A stretch of 64,000 bases of DNA from Alteromonas genovensis. Lineage in GTDB: Bacteria; Pseudomonadota; Gammaproteobacteria; Enterobacterales; Alteromonadaceae. The DNA lies in NCBI RefSeq assembly GCF_010500895.1, contig NZ_JAAAWO010000003.1, positions 248,001 through 312,000 of the forward strand, written 5' to 3'. Below, in pieces: positions 24,094-33,306 of the stretch. A program made the translations under genes and the position numbers. Below the pieces are notes generated by a model that saw only the letters and a program-made list of their open reading frames with translations, did no database searches and was not told where the DNA came from. Each line of letters begins with the position of its first letter. Within the stretch, counting starts at the first letter, position 1.

Positions 24094-25049
24094 CGAAGCT
24101 GACCTTTTAGCAACGCCCAGATAAGCAGCGGCCCGCCAAGCGTAGCGGTGATCATCGACACTGGCAGGGTAATAGCTCTTGTAAGCTCTGAGCACAGTGC
24201 AACAAGTAGCAGCAGGGTTGCCCCAGCTAGAGCGCATAGTGGCAGAAGCAATTTGTTATTGTGTCCAATCAGTAAACGAAGAATGTGCGGAATCAACAAG
24301 CCTACAAAGGCAATAGAGCCTGCCATCGACACGGCAGCCCCAACGGCTATCGCACAGGCAACTAAACTTCGCTCTGTGAGCTGATGCACATCTACACCAC
24401 TGCTTGTCGCCGCTACATCACCGGCATAAAGCTTGTTGTAGCTGCTTGCACTAGCGAACTGGTACCACAGCGCTGCAATAATGAGTGGGCCACCCACCAG
24501 CAGTATTGGCCAGCTGGTTTGGTATAAGCTTCCCATTAACCAGAAGGTCAGGTTTCTAAGTGAATTCGCATCGCTGAATAAATAGAGCCAGGCGATAATT
24601 GCTCCGCTCAAGGTGGAAATCGCGATACCTGATAAGATAACCGCAGTAGACGACCCGAGAAGCTTTCTGGCGAGTTTGTAAACAGTGAAGGTGGTTGCCA
24701 GCGCCCCGATAAAACACCCTAATGGTAATAAATAGTGGAGGTATGCTTGAGCCCAGTGTGGCGTAATGAGCAGCAGCAAAGCTGCCACAAGGCTAGCGCC
24801 ACTTGTAATACCGACAATACCTGGATCGGCCAGTGGATTTCTTAGCACGACCTGCAAGGTCGCTCCACTCACTGATAACGCAGCTCCCACCAGGGTGGCA
24901 GTCAGCACCAGAGGCAGCTGCAGTTGATATAAAATATGCAGCTTAAGCGCGTTCGGTGAATCTGAAAACGCCACGACAGCGAGTACACTCACCAGCGCAA
25001 CAACAAATAATGATGCAACTGCAGTAACCGTTGCTTTAGGATTTATCAA
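24090..25049 (-). CDS. btuC: FecCD-family permease, vitamin B12 import protein BtuC
   Basis: This 319-residue polytopic inner-membrane protein is rich in hydrophobic helices and has family motifs: LRNPLADPGIVGITSGASLVAAL near residue 70, LSGIAISTLSGAIIAW, LMGSLYQTSW and VGLLIPHILRLLIGHNN (the coupling-helix region that contacts the ATPase). It forms a dimer with BtuD to import cobalamin or a related iron-type ligand delivered by a periplasmic binding protein. It lies 18 bases downstream of a tyrosine phosphatase gene on the same strand and overlaps btuD by four bases. No cobalamin riboswitch is seen upstream. Confidence 0.83.
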   Translation of the reverse strand: MINPKATVTAVASLFVVALVSVLAVVAFSDSPNALKLHILYQLQLPLVLTATLVGAALSVSGATLQVVLRNPLADPGIVGITSGASLVAALLLLITPHWAQAYLHYLLPLGCFIGALATTFTVYKLARKLLGSSTAVILSGIAISTLSGAIIAWLYLFSDANSLRNLTFWLMGSLYQTSWPILLVGGPLIIAALWYQFASASSYNKLYAGDVAATSSGVDVHQLTERSLVACAIAVGAAVSMAGSIAFVGLLIPHILRLLIGHNNKLLLPLCALAGATLLLLVALCSELTRAITLPVSMITATLGGPLLIWALLKGQLR

Positions 25050-25067
25050 CGTGTGCTGGCCTAATTA

Positions 25068-25550
25068 TTACACCGCGCTACTGGAGGCGTTTTTTATATG
25101 TGTGATTAAGCCATCAGAGGCCGACTCAATGAGGTCGAGCACTAACTCAAATCCTCGTTTGCCCCCGTAATACGGGTCGGGCACTTCTTTTTCATCTTCA
25201 TCGCAAAAGTCGAGAAACAGACTGACTTTTTCGTGATATTGAGCAGGACACATGCCGTGTAAGTTACCCAGGTTGCTCTCGTCCATCGCCAATATATAAT
25301 CAAATTTTTCAAAGTCACTTTCGTGAACTCGACGACACTTCAGCCCTTTAAAACTGTAACCTCGCTCTACACCCGCCGCCTGAGAGCGCTTATCTGGCGG
25401 GTTGCCGATATGATAGCCATGGGTGCCTGCAGAATCGATGAAGAGATCTAATCCCGCTTCTACCGCTTTATGTTTAAAAACTGCTTCTGCTGTAGGAGAA
25501 CGACAAATATTCCCTAGACAGACAAATAAAACCGATGTGGATTGCTTCAT
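25068..25550 (-). CDS. Low-molecular-weight protein-tyrosine-phosphatase
   Basis: This 160-residue cytoplasmic phosphatase has the P-loop CLGNICRS (Cys11 nucleophile, Arg17) right at the N-terminus and the general-acid motif VPDPYYGG around residue 125, both diagnostic of the LMW-PTP family. Family members dephosphorylate tyrosine kinases of capsule export or other proteins, but no such kinase gene is here. It is the first gene of a probable operon with btuC and btuD (18-base gap). The functional link between the phosphatase and the transporter is not evident. Confidence 0.92.
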   Translation of the reverse strand: MKQSTSVLFVCLGNICRSPTAEAVFKHKAVEAGLDLFIDSAGTHGYHIGNPPDKRSQAAGVERGYSFKGLKCRRVHESDFEKFDYILAMDESNLGNLHGMCPAQYHEKVSLFLDFCDEDEKEVPDPYYGGKRGFELVLDLIESASDGLITHIKNASSSAV

Positions 25551-25706
25551 TTACGTTCCTTTAACCTACGTAAGACTATCGATACGAACACCACAGCAAC
25601 ATAAAGTTCGCCGCACTAAACTTTAACGGCAATTTAGCGTACTCTTGCAGTAATTGACCTTACGTTAGCCAGCGTAAATTTATATCTATGATTTTGTGGA
25701 GTTTGT

Positions 25707-26429
25707 ATGACCGCACATGCACTAATGCTTAGTAGTTCTCGTCAAGGTGACGAGGCATACCTTGAACATGCAAGGCCTCATATTCTTGCACACTTAGGAG
25801 ATATTCGCGACCTCCTATTCGTTCCATACGCTGCCGTCACCGGCACCTACGATGAATACGTTAATAAAGTCGCAGAGGCTCTGCCAGAGTGCAATGTCAC
25901 TGGATTACACACTGTAGAAGACCCAGTATCTGCCATTAATCATGCCAAAGAAAACGGCCAAAGCATTGTGGTTGGTGGAGGAAATACCTTTCATCTACTC
26001 TCAACCTTGTATGCCGGTGCGCTAGTGGTCCCCATCAAGCATGCCATCGCAGATGCAACTCCCTATATTGGCTGGAGTGCAGGCTCTAACATTTGCGGTC
26101 AATCAATTAGAACCACCAACGACATGCCTATTATTGAGCCGCCTAGCTTTGAAGCACTGAGCATTGTCCCCTTCCAATTAAATCCGCACTACACCGATTA
26201 TCAGCCTGAGGGCTTTAATGGTGAAACTCGTGATCAACGGCTTTTCGAATTTACAGCACTGAACCCCAGCACCCCCGTAGTAGCTATACGCGAGGGAACT
26301 GCTCTTACGCTGACTGACAGTAAGCTCGAGCTAGCGGGAGATAAGGAAGGTTATGTATTTTTGGGAAATGAAAAATCGCCCATTGCTCCTGGTGCAGATT
26401 TAACAGAGTTGCTCAATCGCGAGGGCTAA
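25707..26429 (+). CDS. pepE: Dipeptidase E (S51 alpha-aspartyl dipeptidase)
   Basis: This 240-residue cytoplasmic serine peptidase hydrolyses dipeptides with N-terminal aspartate. The nucleophile is Ser124 in GWSAGSN. VVGGGNTFHLLSTLY, PFQLNPHYTDY and VAIREGTAL are strong PepE signatures, with the histidine of NPHYTD as the likely catalytic base. A GGAG ribosome site precedes the ATG. Its last 30 bases overlap the convergent bioD gene, so the two 3' ends share coding DNA. Confidence 0.95.
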   Translation: MTAHALMLSSSRQGDEAYLEHARPHILAHLGDIRDLLFVPYAAVTGTYDEYVNKVAEALPECNVTGLHTVEDPVSAINHAKENGQSIVVGGGNTFHLLSTLYAGALVVPIKHAIADATPYIGWSAGSNICGQSIRTTNDMPIIEPPSFEALSIVPFQLNPHYTDYQPEGFNGETRDQRLFEFTALNPSTPVVAIREGTALTLTDSKLELAGDKEGYVFLGNEKSPIAPGADLTELLNREG

Positions 26430-27089
26430 CCTGTCGTCGCTTGGCTGTTGGCCGAAGGGGATTTCGGCTAACAACGGCTCTGGCAGCATTGCTTTTAGCG
26501 ACGCTAAATTATCGCCATAGCGGGTCATATTGCCAGTAATGTCGTTGGCTACCCAGCCGGCAATGTTAAGCCCGTCACCTCTAATAGCTTGGGCAGTGAG
26601 TAAGGCATGATTTAAGCACCCCAAGCGCATACCCACCACTAATATTACGTCCATACCAATGGATGCCACTACATCAGATAAAAACCGAGTTGGCTTAGTC
26701 TCATCGCCCACATTAAGCGGTAAACGCCAGCCACCGGCCCCCTCCATTAATAATAAATCTGGTTTATAAGTTTGCAGACTTCCCAGCCCCTTTATTATTT
26801 TTTCATCGCTTAGTAACACGTCCGCCTCAACGGCCGCAATATGCGGAGCGATGGGCGGTGTAAGCGCAATGGGGTTTATTTCGCTAATAGGTAAATCAAT
26901 GCTGTTAGACTTCTGGATAGAGGCGGCATCTTCGTTTACCCATTCACCATCAATAAGGTCGCATCCAGCGCTTATTGGCTTATAACCAATCGCCTTGTGC
27001 CCTAATTGCGACGCTGCTTCAAGAAGCTTGCATGTAACGTAGGTTTTGCCGACTTCGGTGTCTGTGCCGGTGATGAAGTATTGTTTCAT
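26400..27089 (-). CDS. bioD: ATP-dependent dethiobiotin synthetase BioD
   Basis: This 229-residue enzyme closes the ureido ring of dethiobiotin from diaminopelargonate, CO2 and ATP. It has the P-loop GTDTEVGKTYVT at the N-terminus, KPISAGC, a LMEGAGGWRLPL segment with the catalytic Glu, and a GMRLGCLNHALLT segment. It is the last gene of the bioBFCD operon and overlaps bioC by four bases. Its 3' end runs 30 bases into the convergent pepE. Confidence 0.96.
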   Translation of the reverse strand: MKQYFITGTDTEVGKTYVTCKLLEAASQLGHKAIGYKPISAGCDLIDGEWVNEDAASIQKSNSIDLPISEINPIALTPPIAPHIAAVEADVLLSDEKIIKGLGSLQTYKPDLLLMEGAGGWRLPLNVGDETKPTRFLSDVVASIGMDVILVVGMRLGCLNHALLTAQAIRGDGLNIAGWVANDITGNMTRYGDNLASLKAMLPEPLLAEIPFGQQPSDDRLALAIEQLC

Positions 27090-27976
27090 GCCTTTTTTTC
27101 CAATCTAAAATGACATACGCGATAGGTAAGCGGGAGACTCCCCGCTTCGCCATGAATGTTGTGATACGCCATACTCAATTTTTTAATATCCTGACGACTA
27201 AGCACTTTTTGTTGCTTGCCTGTCTCTCCTGCCCCTACGCCTTTAACCGAGCGCAATAAAGACATAATGTCGCTGTGGCTATCCACATAGTCTCGAGTAA
27301 TAACTCGCTTCACGGCCAGCCCTGCGCCGCGAAATGCGCGATTCCAACCATCGGCAGTGGGTAATGGAGTCATTGCAGTAGGAAGCTGAGCTAATTTACG
27401 CGCGTGCGTTAGCTCTTCAAAGGAACCCGATACCATTATGGCCAATTCTGCGATGGCATCATGGTTGAGTACCCGATGCACTTCTTCAGCGACACTATTT
27501 AGGCAGTTGGCCCACTGCAATGCCATAGATGAAAAGGCAACATCAATGCTGTTACTTGCTATAGGTAGCGCTTGAGCACTGCCCAGTTTAAAAGTGAGAT
27601 GGGGGTAGTTAGTACCCGCTAACGACAGCATCCCTTGTGCAATATCAACACCAACGGCATGTAAGCCACGTGCGTTGAGAGATTGGGTGTGTACACCTGT
27701 CCCGCATCCAATATCAAGGGCATTGCCAACAAGTTGGGCTGGTAAGTTGTGTAACCCATGCTGCGCGATGGTGTGTTGAATAGCCGCGAGCTTATCGTAA
27801 CGTGGGGCTGCCTTGGAAAAGCGCTCTGCGACTGCTTTCTCACTTATGCCTGAGCTTATATTTAAACTTTTACTAGCATTCTGTAGTGGGGTTGGCCTAT
27901 CCAGGCCTTTCTCCTGAGCCACTGCGCCTTTCTCCTGAGCCAATGCATTTGCTGCTTGAGCGCAAAATTCATTCAC
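27086..27976 (-). CDS. bioC: Malonyl-ACP O-methyltransferase BioC
   Basis: This 296-residue SAM-dependent methyltransferase methylates malonyl-ACP so that fatty acid synthesis can build the pimeloyl chain of biotin. Motif I is ALDIGCGTGVHTQ, and later motifs include VGVDIAQGML and DVAFSSMALQW. It overlaps both bioF and bioD by four bases. The chain has an N-terminal extension of about 45 residues relative to the usual start near KAVAERFSKAAPRYD. That extension includes the 7-residue repeat ALAQEKG/AVAQEKG, encoded by a 21-bp tandem duplication. No bioH or other pimeloyl-ACP esterase is in the window. Confidence 0.94.
   Translation of the reverse strand: MNEFCAQAANALAQEKGAVAQEKGLDRPTPLQNASKSLNISSGISEKAVAERFSKAAPRYDKLAAIQHTIAQHGLHNLPAQLVGNALDIGCGTGVHTQSLNARGLHAVGVDIAQGMLSLAGTNYPHLTFKLGSAQALPIASNSIDVAFSSMALQWANCLNSVAEEVHRVLNHDAIAELAIMVSGSFEELTHARKLAQLPTAMTPLPTADGWNRAFRGAGLAVKRVITRDYVDSHSDIMSLLRSVKGVGAGETGKQQKVLSRQDIKKLSMAYHNIHGEAGSLPLTYRVCHFRLEKKA
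27906..27947 (-). repeat. 21-bp tandem duplication in bioC
   Basis: CCTTTCTCCTGAGCCACTGCG is followed at once by a near-identical copy differing at two bases. It duplicates seven residues (ALAQEKG, AVAQEKG) in the N-terminal extension of BioC. Confidence 0.9.
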
Positions 27977-29220
27977 GATATGGCCCCATTCGCCAAAGCG
28001 AGCGCGTCAACTAACATATCGATATCTTGTTCGGTATGGGTGGCGGTAAGAGTAATACGCAGTCTATCTTCATTTTTCGGCACCGTGGGTTGACGAATAG
28101 CGCTAACCCACATCCCTCGCTCTTTTAACGCATCACTAAGCGCTACAGCTCGCTTAGGGCAACCCACAATAACAGGCTGAATTGCGCTTTTAGAGCCAAT
28201 CAAAGAGAGGTCGCCAACGGTCGCTGCGTTATGGGCAACGCAGTCTTCTCCAAACTCTTGGGCAAACCGCACTCTGAAGTATTCAATATTTGCCCCTAGC
28301 TGGTCTTGGCGAGAGGTGTCAGTGCCAATATGAGTGAGCGAATACAAGGTGGCAACTGCTTGCGCAGGCGGCATGGCCGTTGAGTAGACATAGTGTTTTG
28401 AGAAATTAACTAAATAATCAATCAGTGTTTGGCTACCAGCAATAAATGCCCCGCCTGTTCCAATGGCTTTGCCAAAGGTTCCCATTACAATAGGTACTTG
28501 GTTTTGACTTAACTTTAATTCCTCAACTGTACCAAACCCGTTGTCTCCATAAACACCCATGCCATGGGCGTCATCGAGCATAAACCAAGCGCGGTGTTGC
28601 TCTGCTAATGCCGCTATTTCTTTTACAGGTGCTCGATCGCCATCCATACTAAACACACCCTCACTGACTATCAGCGCATCACTGTGCAACGACTCGCGAG
28701 CAGACAGCAACGATGCTAGGTGCTCCATATTATTGTGTCTAAACCGGCGAAGCGAGACATTCTTTTTAAGTGACATAGCCCCTTCAAGAAAGGAAGCATG
28801 CATGAGTTTATCGGCAAAAATAGCCGACGATTGCGCTGCCGACGCGCTTGGGGAACCTTGGCCAAAAAGCGCCGTACACACGGCTTGGTTCGCGGCAAAG
28901 CCTGAGCTAAATAACAAAGCCGCCTCACGATTTAGCCCGTCAGCAAGGGTGGCCTCTAGCGCGAGGTGAGCCTGCGTATGACCCGTCACAAGCGGTGATG
29001 CACCGCTACCGCCACCAAATTGGGCAAGCCCTTCTACCCAGCTTTGCAGCACCCCTTCATGCTGGCGCATACCAAGGTAATCGTTGCTGGAAAAGTTGAG
29101 ATAGTGCTCACCGTTAATACAAATAACGTTGTCTTTTTCGTACTGCTGACACACGCGTTGACGCAGCAAGCCCACCTGGGCCCGCTGAGTGAGTGCATCT
29201 TCTAACCAAGAAAAAGACAT
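27973..29220 (-). CDS. bioF: 8-amino-7-oxononanoate synthase BioF
   Basis: This 415-residue PLP enzyme condenses pimeloyl-ACP or pimeloyl-CoA with L-alanine. It shows FSSNDYLGMRQH, GSGASPLVTGH, a DDAHGMGVYG aspartate loop and GTFGKAIGTGGAF with the PLP-binding lysine. Its ATG shares one base with the bioB stop codon (TAATG), and its end overlaps bioC by four bases, so bioBFCD is one tightly coupled operon. Confidence 0.96.
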   Translation of the reverse strand: MSFSWLEDALTQRAQVGLLRQRVCQQYEKDNVICINGEHYLNFSSNDYLGMRQHEGVLQSWVEGLAQFGGGSGASPLVTGHTQAHLALEATLADGLNREAALLFSSGFAANQAVCTALFGQGSPSASAAQSSAIFADKLMHASFLEGAMSLKKNVSLRRFRHNNMEHLASLLSARESLHSDALIVSEGVFSMDGDRAPVKEIAALAEQHRAWFMLDDAHGMGVYGDNGFGTVEELKLSQNQVPIVMGTFGKAIGTGGAFIAGSQTLIDYLVNFSKHYVYSTAMPPAQAVATLYSLTHIGTDTSRQDQLGANIEYFRVRFAQEFGEDCVAHNAATVGDLSLIGSKSAIQPVIVGCPKRAVALSDALKERGMWVSAIRQPTVPKNEDRLRITLTATHTEQDIDMLVDALALANGAIS

Positions 29221-30350
29221 TAGGCCTCTGCTGTATTCGATTCGTTTTTCAAAGAGGCTTTAGCAGCTTTTGGCTTACTAGCATCGTAAAAAAGTGCGTC
29301 AGCATCGCCCTCAGCTTGCTGTGCAATTTCTTCTTCTAGTACTTGTTGATGGGCTTCGTCAGAAAAGTCGCGGGTTCTTTCCGTGTTAATGCCCAGCTTT
29401 TTAAACAGCATAACGTCTTCGTGAGTATCCGGGTTAGACGTAGTCAACAGCTTACAACCATAAAATATAGAGTTAGCCCCTGCCATAAAGCACATGGCTT
29501 GCATCTGTTCGTTCATAGCCTCTCGACCTGCAGACAAGCGAACGTGAGACTTAGGCATCATAATTCGCGCCACAGCGATAGTGCGAATAAACTCGAAGTA
29601 GTCTAAATCTTCAACGCTGTCTAACGGTGTCCCTTTTACTTTAACTAACATATTAATAGGAACACTTTGTGGCTGCTCAGGCAGGTTTGCTAGCTGCACA
29701 AGCATACTTGCTCTGTCTGCTGCTGTTTCTCCCATACCAACAATACCGCCAGAACATACGTTCATGCCTGCTTCTCTGACATTTTCTAGGGTATTTAGGC
29801 GGTCTTCATATGTGCGTGTAGTAATAATATCGCCGTAATACTCTGGCGAGGTATCAAGGTTGTGATTGTAATAATCTAACCCTGCTTGCTTGAGTGCAAC
29901 GGCTTGGTCTCGGGTAAGCATGCCAAGGGTCATGCAGGTTTCGAGGCCCAGCTTTTTCACCTCTTCAATCATGCTTACAATGTACGGCATATCGCGGTCG
30001 CGAGGGTTACGCCATGCGGCACCCATGCAAAAGCGTGTAGAGCCAACTTGCTTTGCTTCTTTAGCGCGCTCAATCACTTTTTCGATTTCTAAAAGACGTT
30101 CTTTTTCAAGCCCAGTGTCGTAGCGCGCGCTTTGCGGACAATATTTACAATCCTCCGGGCATGCACCGGTTTTAATCGACAATAGCGTGCTCACTTGAAC
30201 TTCATTGGGATTAAAATGCTGCCTATGCACGACCTGTGCTTGAAAGAGTAAATCGTTAAATGGCATTTCAAACAAAGCGGTTACTTCGTCTTTCGACCAA
30301 TCGTTACGAATTGTTGTCGTTTGCGCATTTTGCGCTGAAGCCAGTGTCAT
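29220..30350 (-). CDS. bioB: Biotin synthase BioB
   Basis: This 376-residue radical SAM enzyme inserts sulfur into dethiobiotin. The [4Fe-4S] cluster motif is [10 protein letters not shown] (Cys64, Cys68, Cys71), and [21 protein letters not shown] and RLSAGRE carry the second-cluster and substrate ligands. The C-terminus is longer than usual, with an acidic tail ending in a lysine- and alanine-rich stretch. It is the first gene of the operon and is transcribed divergently from bioA. Confidence 0.97.
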   Translation of the reverse strand: MTLASAQNAQTTTIRNDWSKDEVTALFEMPFNDLLFQAQVVHRQHFNPNEVQVSTLLSIKTGACPEDCKYCPQSARYDTGLEKERLLEIEKVIERAKEAKQVGSTRFCMGAAWRNPRDRDMPYIVSMIEEVKKLGLETCMTLGMLTRDQAVALKQAGLDYYNHNLDTSPEYYGDIITTRTYEDRLNTLENVREAGMNVCSGGIVGMGETAADRASMLVQLANLPEQPQSVPINMLVKVKGTPLDSVEDLDYFEFIRTIAVARIMMPKSHVRLSAGREAMNEQMQAMCFMAGANSIFYGCKLLTTSNPDTHEDVMLFKKLGINTERTRDFSDEAHQQVLEEEIAQQAEGDADALFYDASKPKAAKASLKNESNTAEA

Positions 30351-30394
30351 GGACTGTCCTTTACTTGTTCTTTACTAAATGAGAATGCTGGCTT

Positions 30395-30422
30395 AGTCTA
30401 TGCGTCATTACAAAGTTGTCAA
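30395..30422 (-). promoter_or_regulatory. Promoter of the bioBFCD operon
   Basis: On the minus strand TTGACA (30422-30417) and TAGACT (30400-30395) are separated by 16 bases. The -35 box lies within AGTTGTCAACT, a near-palindrome that also supplies the -35 box of the divergent bioA promoter. BirA control would be expected by analogy, but I could not identify a clear BirA operator. Confidence 0.65.
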
Positions 30423-30445
30423 CTCTGACCATTCCAAAATATTTA
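30416..30445 (+). promoter_or_regulatory. Candidate bioA promoter sharing its -35 region with bioB
   Basis: TTGTCA (30416-30421) is followed after 18 bases by TATTTA (30440-30445). Transcription would start only a few bases before the bioA TTG codon, giving a very short or absent leader. Confidence 0.5.
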
Positions 30446-30459
30446 CTAACGGTTAAATT

Positions 30460-31725
30460 TTGAACAATATTGAATTTGATAAACAGCATATTTGGCACCC
30501 GTATACATCTGCCGTTAATCCACTACCATGCTACGAAGTCACTGGGGCTAATGGCGCTGAACTGACGCTCTCTACTGGTGAGGTCCTTGTCGACGGTATG
30601 TCTAGCTGGTGGGCGGCAATACATGGCTACAATCATCCTATGTTAAATAAAGCCGCTCACGATCAGGTAGATGCTTTTTCCCATGTCATGTTTGGTGGCA
30701 TTACCCACCAGCCAGCAGTGGATGTATGTAGAACCCTGCTACAAATGGTTCCTGCAGGGCTAGAACGAGTTTTTCTTGCTGATTCAGGTTCTGTGTCTGT
30801 TGAGGTGGCAATTAAAATGACCATTCAGTATTGGGCATGCCAAGGGCGACCCGAGAAATCGCGAATTGTTGCACCTCGCAATGGCTACCACGGTGATACA
30901 TTTGCAGCAATGAGTGTGTGCGATCCGGTTAACGGCATGCATAGCTTGTTTGAAAGCGTGTTGAGCAAGCAATTTTTCGCTCCCGCCCCTCAGACTCGTT
31001 ACGGTCAAACCTTCAGCGAAGACGACATCCTTGTTTTAGAAGAATTGTTTGAAAAAAATCACCACCAAATGGCGGCGCTGATATTAGAGCCTATTGTTCA
31101 GGGAGCAGGCGGTATGCGCATGTACCATCCTGAATATTTAAAACGCTGTCGTCAGTTGTGCGATACCTATGATGTGCTGCTTATTTGTGATGAGATTGCA
31201 ACTGGTTTTGGACGCACAGGGAAGCTGTTCGCCTGTGAGCACGCGGGTATAACGCCAGACATTATGTGCTTAGGCAAAGCCTTAACCGGTGGCTATTTAA
31301 CCATGGCTGCAACGATATGCACTGAAGATGTGGCATTGGGAGTTTGCCAAGGTTCGCCGGGTGTGTTCATGCACGGACCCACCTACATGGGCAATCCGCT
31401 TGCCTGTGCTGTGGCTAATGCAAGCCTATCTATTATAAATGAAAACCATTGGCAGCAGCAGATACCGGCTATTGAGAAACAATTACAGAGCGAATTAGCA
31501 AAATGTGCAGACTTACCAAGTGTAGCGGATGTACGCGTACTGGGCGCTATTGGCGTAGTTGAAGCTGTGCAGCCCGTTAACGTGGCAGAAATACAGCGTC
31601 ATTTTGTGAAACACGGTGTATGGATAAGACCCTTCGGTAAATTGGTATACATTATGCCTCCATACATAATAAGTTCAGAGCAGCTAAGTAGATTGACTCA
31701 CGCTATCTATGACTTCTTTAAATAG
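30460..31725 (+). CDS. bioA: Adenosylmethionine--8-amino-7-oxononanoate transaminase BioA
   Basis: This 421-residue class III PLP aminotransferase makes 7,8-diaminopelargonate using SAM as amino donor. Family motifs are [12 protein letters not shown] at the N-terminus, [26 protein letters not shown]-like [24 protein letters not shown] and [11 protein letters not shown] with the catalytic lysine. The start is a TTG at 30460. The frame is closed by TAA six bases upstream, and no ATG occurs before conserved residues, so TTG (or the ATT just before it) must be used. No Shine-Dalgarno sequence is evident. It is divergent from bioB. Confidence 0.95.
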   Translation: MNNIEFDKQHIWHPYTSAVNPLPCYEVTGANGAELTLSTGEVLVDGMSSWWAAIHGYNHPMLNKAAHDQVDAFSHVMFGGITHQPAVDVCRTLLQMVPAGLERVFLADSGSVSVEVAIKMTIQYWACQGRPEKSRIVAPRNGYHGDTFAAMSVCDPVNGMHSLFESVLSKQFFAPAPQTRYGQTFSEDDILVLEELFEKNHHQMAALILEPIVQGAGGMRMYHPEYLKRCRQLCDTYDVLLICDEIATGFGRTGKLFACEHAGITPDIMCLGKALTGGYLTMAATICTEDVALGVCQGSPGVFMHGPTYMGNPLACAVANASLSIINENHWQQQIPAIEKQLQSELAKCADLPSVADVRVLGAIGVVEAVQPVNVAEIQRHFVKHGVWIRPFGKLVYIMPPYIISSEQLSRLTHAIYDFFK

Positions 31726-32007
31726 CGACATCTTTTAAGGCAAAGTGTTACTAAGGTGAAGTGAAGCTAAGGCAAAGAGCTATTAATTCGAAGGCTAAAT
31801 AGATTTGGTGTCATCAGGATGTGGGAGTTCATACACCACGCACTTCGACGATGGCATGCGCCAAGTATTACGCATTGCGAGAAAGTAGCACAGCTGCTGC
31901 GGTAATGGGAGTCTTTAGCGTTAATGCATGCTTTGTTAAATACATATTTGCTGGTATGGATGCCAAGTAAATCGCTGTCATATTTGTATTAAATTTGAGG
32001 TTAACTA

Positions 32008-32529
32008 ATGATCACGCGCGTTTTAGATAAAGTTGTTTTTGCTGTTTTATTTATTATTACGCTACAAGTGCCCATTCTTGCCGATCATTACAGGCAGTAC
32101 CTTAATGGCTATTACGATGCTATACGAGATGAAGTCACCTTGTCTTCTGAGTTAGCAAAGCAGCATGGCTTTTTATCGGTTGAAGCCATGCTAGACAGCC
32201 TCCAACAAAATGACGAGGCCCTAGTAAGAGATAACGCCTCGCAAAAAGCTCAGCGCTTTTCAATGATTGACTCTTTAGAGCAAGGAATGCGTACCCTTGA
32301 GTATGGTCACTACTTTGAAAAATTGACCTACATGGCCAACCCAGAACAGTTTTCAACGTTAAAAAAAGTAGTCGATAACTTTCGCCCTTCCATTCCCCTC
32401 ACGCCGGCTTCGGTCATTTTTAGTTTAGTAACCGCTATCTTGCTCAACCTGCTTATTTGGACCCCTCATTTTTGCTATTGCCAAGCCAAAAAGTTAAAGA
32501 GCTCTTCAAAACCCTTCTCTTACAAGTAG
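32008..32529 (+). CDS. DUF2937 family membrane protein
   Basis: This 173-residue protein has an N-terminal membrane helix (VVFAVLFIITLQVPILADHY, residues 9-28), a helical soluble region and a second membrane helix near residues 132-152 (PASVIFSLVTAILLNLLIW). The N-terminal RVLDK...LQVPxxADHYxQYL pattern matches the DUF2937 family of unknown function. A GAGG ribosome site precedes the ATG. It is a single gene, and the short cysteine-containing C-terminus (HFCYCQAKK) is probably cytoplasmic. Confidence 0.78.
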   Translation: MITRVLDKVVFAVLFIITLQVPILADHYRQYLNGYYDAIRDEVTLSSELAKQHGFLSVEAMLDSLQQNDEALVRDNASQKAQRFSMIDSLEQGMRTLEYGHYFEKLTYMANPEQFSTLKKVVDNFRPSIPLTPASVIFSLVTAILLNLLIWTPHFCYCQAKKLKSSSKPFSYK

Positions 32530-32676
32530 TCTACTTGTGTTTATCATTCATTGACGATGTTGCTTTGCCTCTAACGCGCATTTACACGTTGTAACTGCAA
32601 ATTGGCATTGATGATGCAACATCTTAGATAGTAATAACGTATTTGTTAATACAGATTATTAGATGAAGGTTAACGA

Positions 32677-32727
32677 ATGAGTACGTATATCAGCACCAAC
32701 CGTGCTCCTGGTACATATGCTTTTTAA
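32677..32727 (+). CDS. Possible 16-residue leader peptide
   Basis: An ATG with a good AAGG ribosome site seven bases upstream opens a 16-codon frame, MSTYISTNRAPGTYAF. Its last three codons and stop lie inside a perfect hairpin arm (32719-32727). It could be a leader peptide or small protein for the downstream gene at 32793, or a chance frame. Confidence 0.35.
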   Translation: MSTYISTNRAPGTYAF

Positions 32728-32750
32728 GAACTTATTCTTCATTAAAAAGC
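32719..32750 (+). promoter_or_regulatory. Hairpin over the stop codon of the putative leader ORF
   Basis: GCTTTTTAA (32719-32727) pairs perfectly with TTAAAAAGC (32742-32750) around a 14-base loop. The stop codon TAA of the small ORF is part of the left arm. There is no T run, so it is not a simple terminator. Confidence 0.45.
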
Positions 32751-32792
32751 GCAATACCTCATTCGTGTTTGATAGCTTAAGGAGAAACAATT

Positions 32793-33074
32793 ATGCCAAC
32801 TGACGCACAAGTATTGATCGGAAAAGTGTTGCAAATTAAAGACAAGTTGTACGCTAAACGCCACTCTATTCCCACCGATTTGCAGAAAGAGTGGAACGCA
32901 CTTGACAGAAAAACCGCATGTTTTGAAAGCGACGCTTTATTTCACACAGCGGTGAAAGGTAAGCAAATGAACAAGAAGATAAACTATTCAGGTTCAGTGG
33001 AAGAACTGTCTCAGCTTGTTTCACGTCTTAAAACGTTAAACAAAAAGGTCAATATTACTCACGTTCATCACTAA
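32793..33074 (+). CDS. Small hypothetical protein
   Basis: This 93-residue soluble protein of no family I recognise has a strong AAGGAG ribosome site eight or so bases before the ATG. The sequence is rich in lysine and helix-forming residues (QVLIGKVLQIKDKLYAKRH, SVEELSQLVSRLKTLNKKV) and ends in HVHH. It has one cysteine and no signal peptide. It may be controlled by the upstream leader-like ORF and hairpin. Confidence 0.65.
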   Translation: MPTDAQVLIGKVLQIKDKLYAKRHSIPTDLQKEWNALDRKTACFESDALFHTAVKGKQMNKKINYSGSVEELSQLVSRLKTLNKKVNITHVHH

Positions 33075-33306
33075 TCAATGTTTACAGCTGGCAAATTTTG
33101 GTGCATACATGCACACACTGTGGTCCTTACTGTTTTTAAACATTGAGCCCCGATTAAGCGCAAGGCCACAGGAATGCTTAATTTAAAGCGCTTAGATTGA
33201 AGAACGCTTGTACTTTAGAAACGTTCTGGCTTGGTCATATTGCAATGCAGGTTCAGTTTCTACACAATGCTAGCGTGTCAGAAGAGAATGTTGTAGTGAA
33301 CCAGTT

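Noticed and set aside
23323..24237. Extended btuD start at 24237
   Set aside because: The extra N-terminus is the alternate frame of btuC. The ATGA overlap at 24093 gives the expected start.
25050..25706. A cobalamin riboswitch upstream of the btuC operon
   Set aside because: The space between genes is short and lacks the B12-box pattern.
30351..30459. A BirA operator between bioB and bioA
   Set aside because: Only loose TTGTCAACT and GGTTAAA half sites were seen, 26 bases apart, which is too far for the known spacing. Not claimed.
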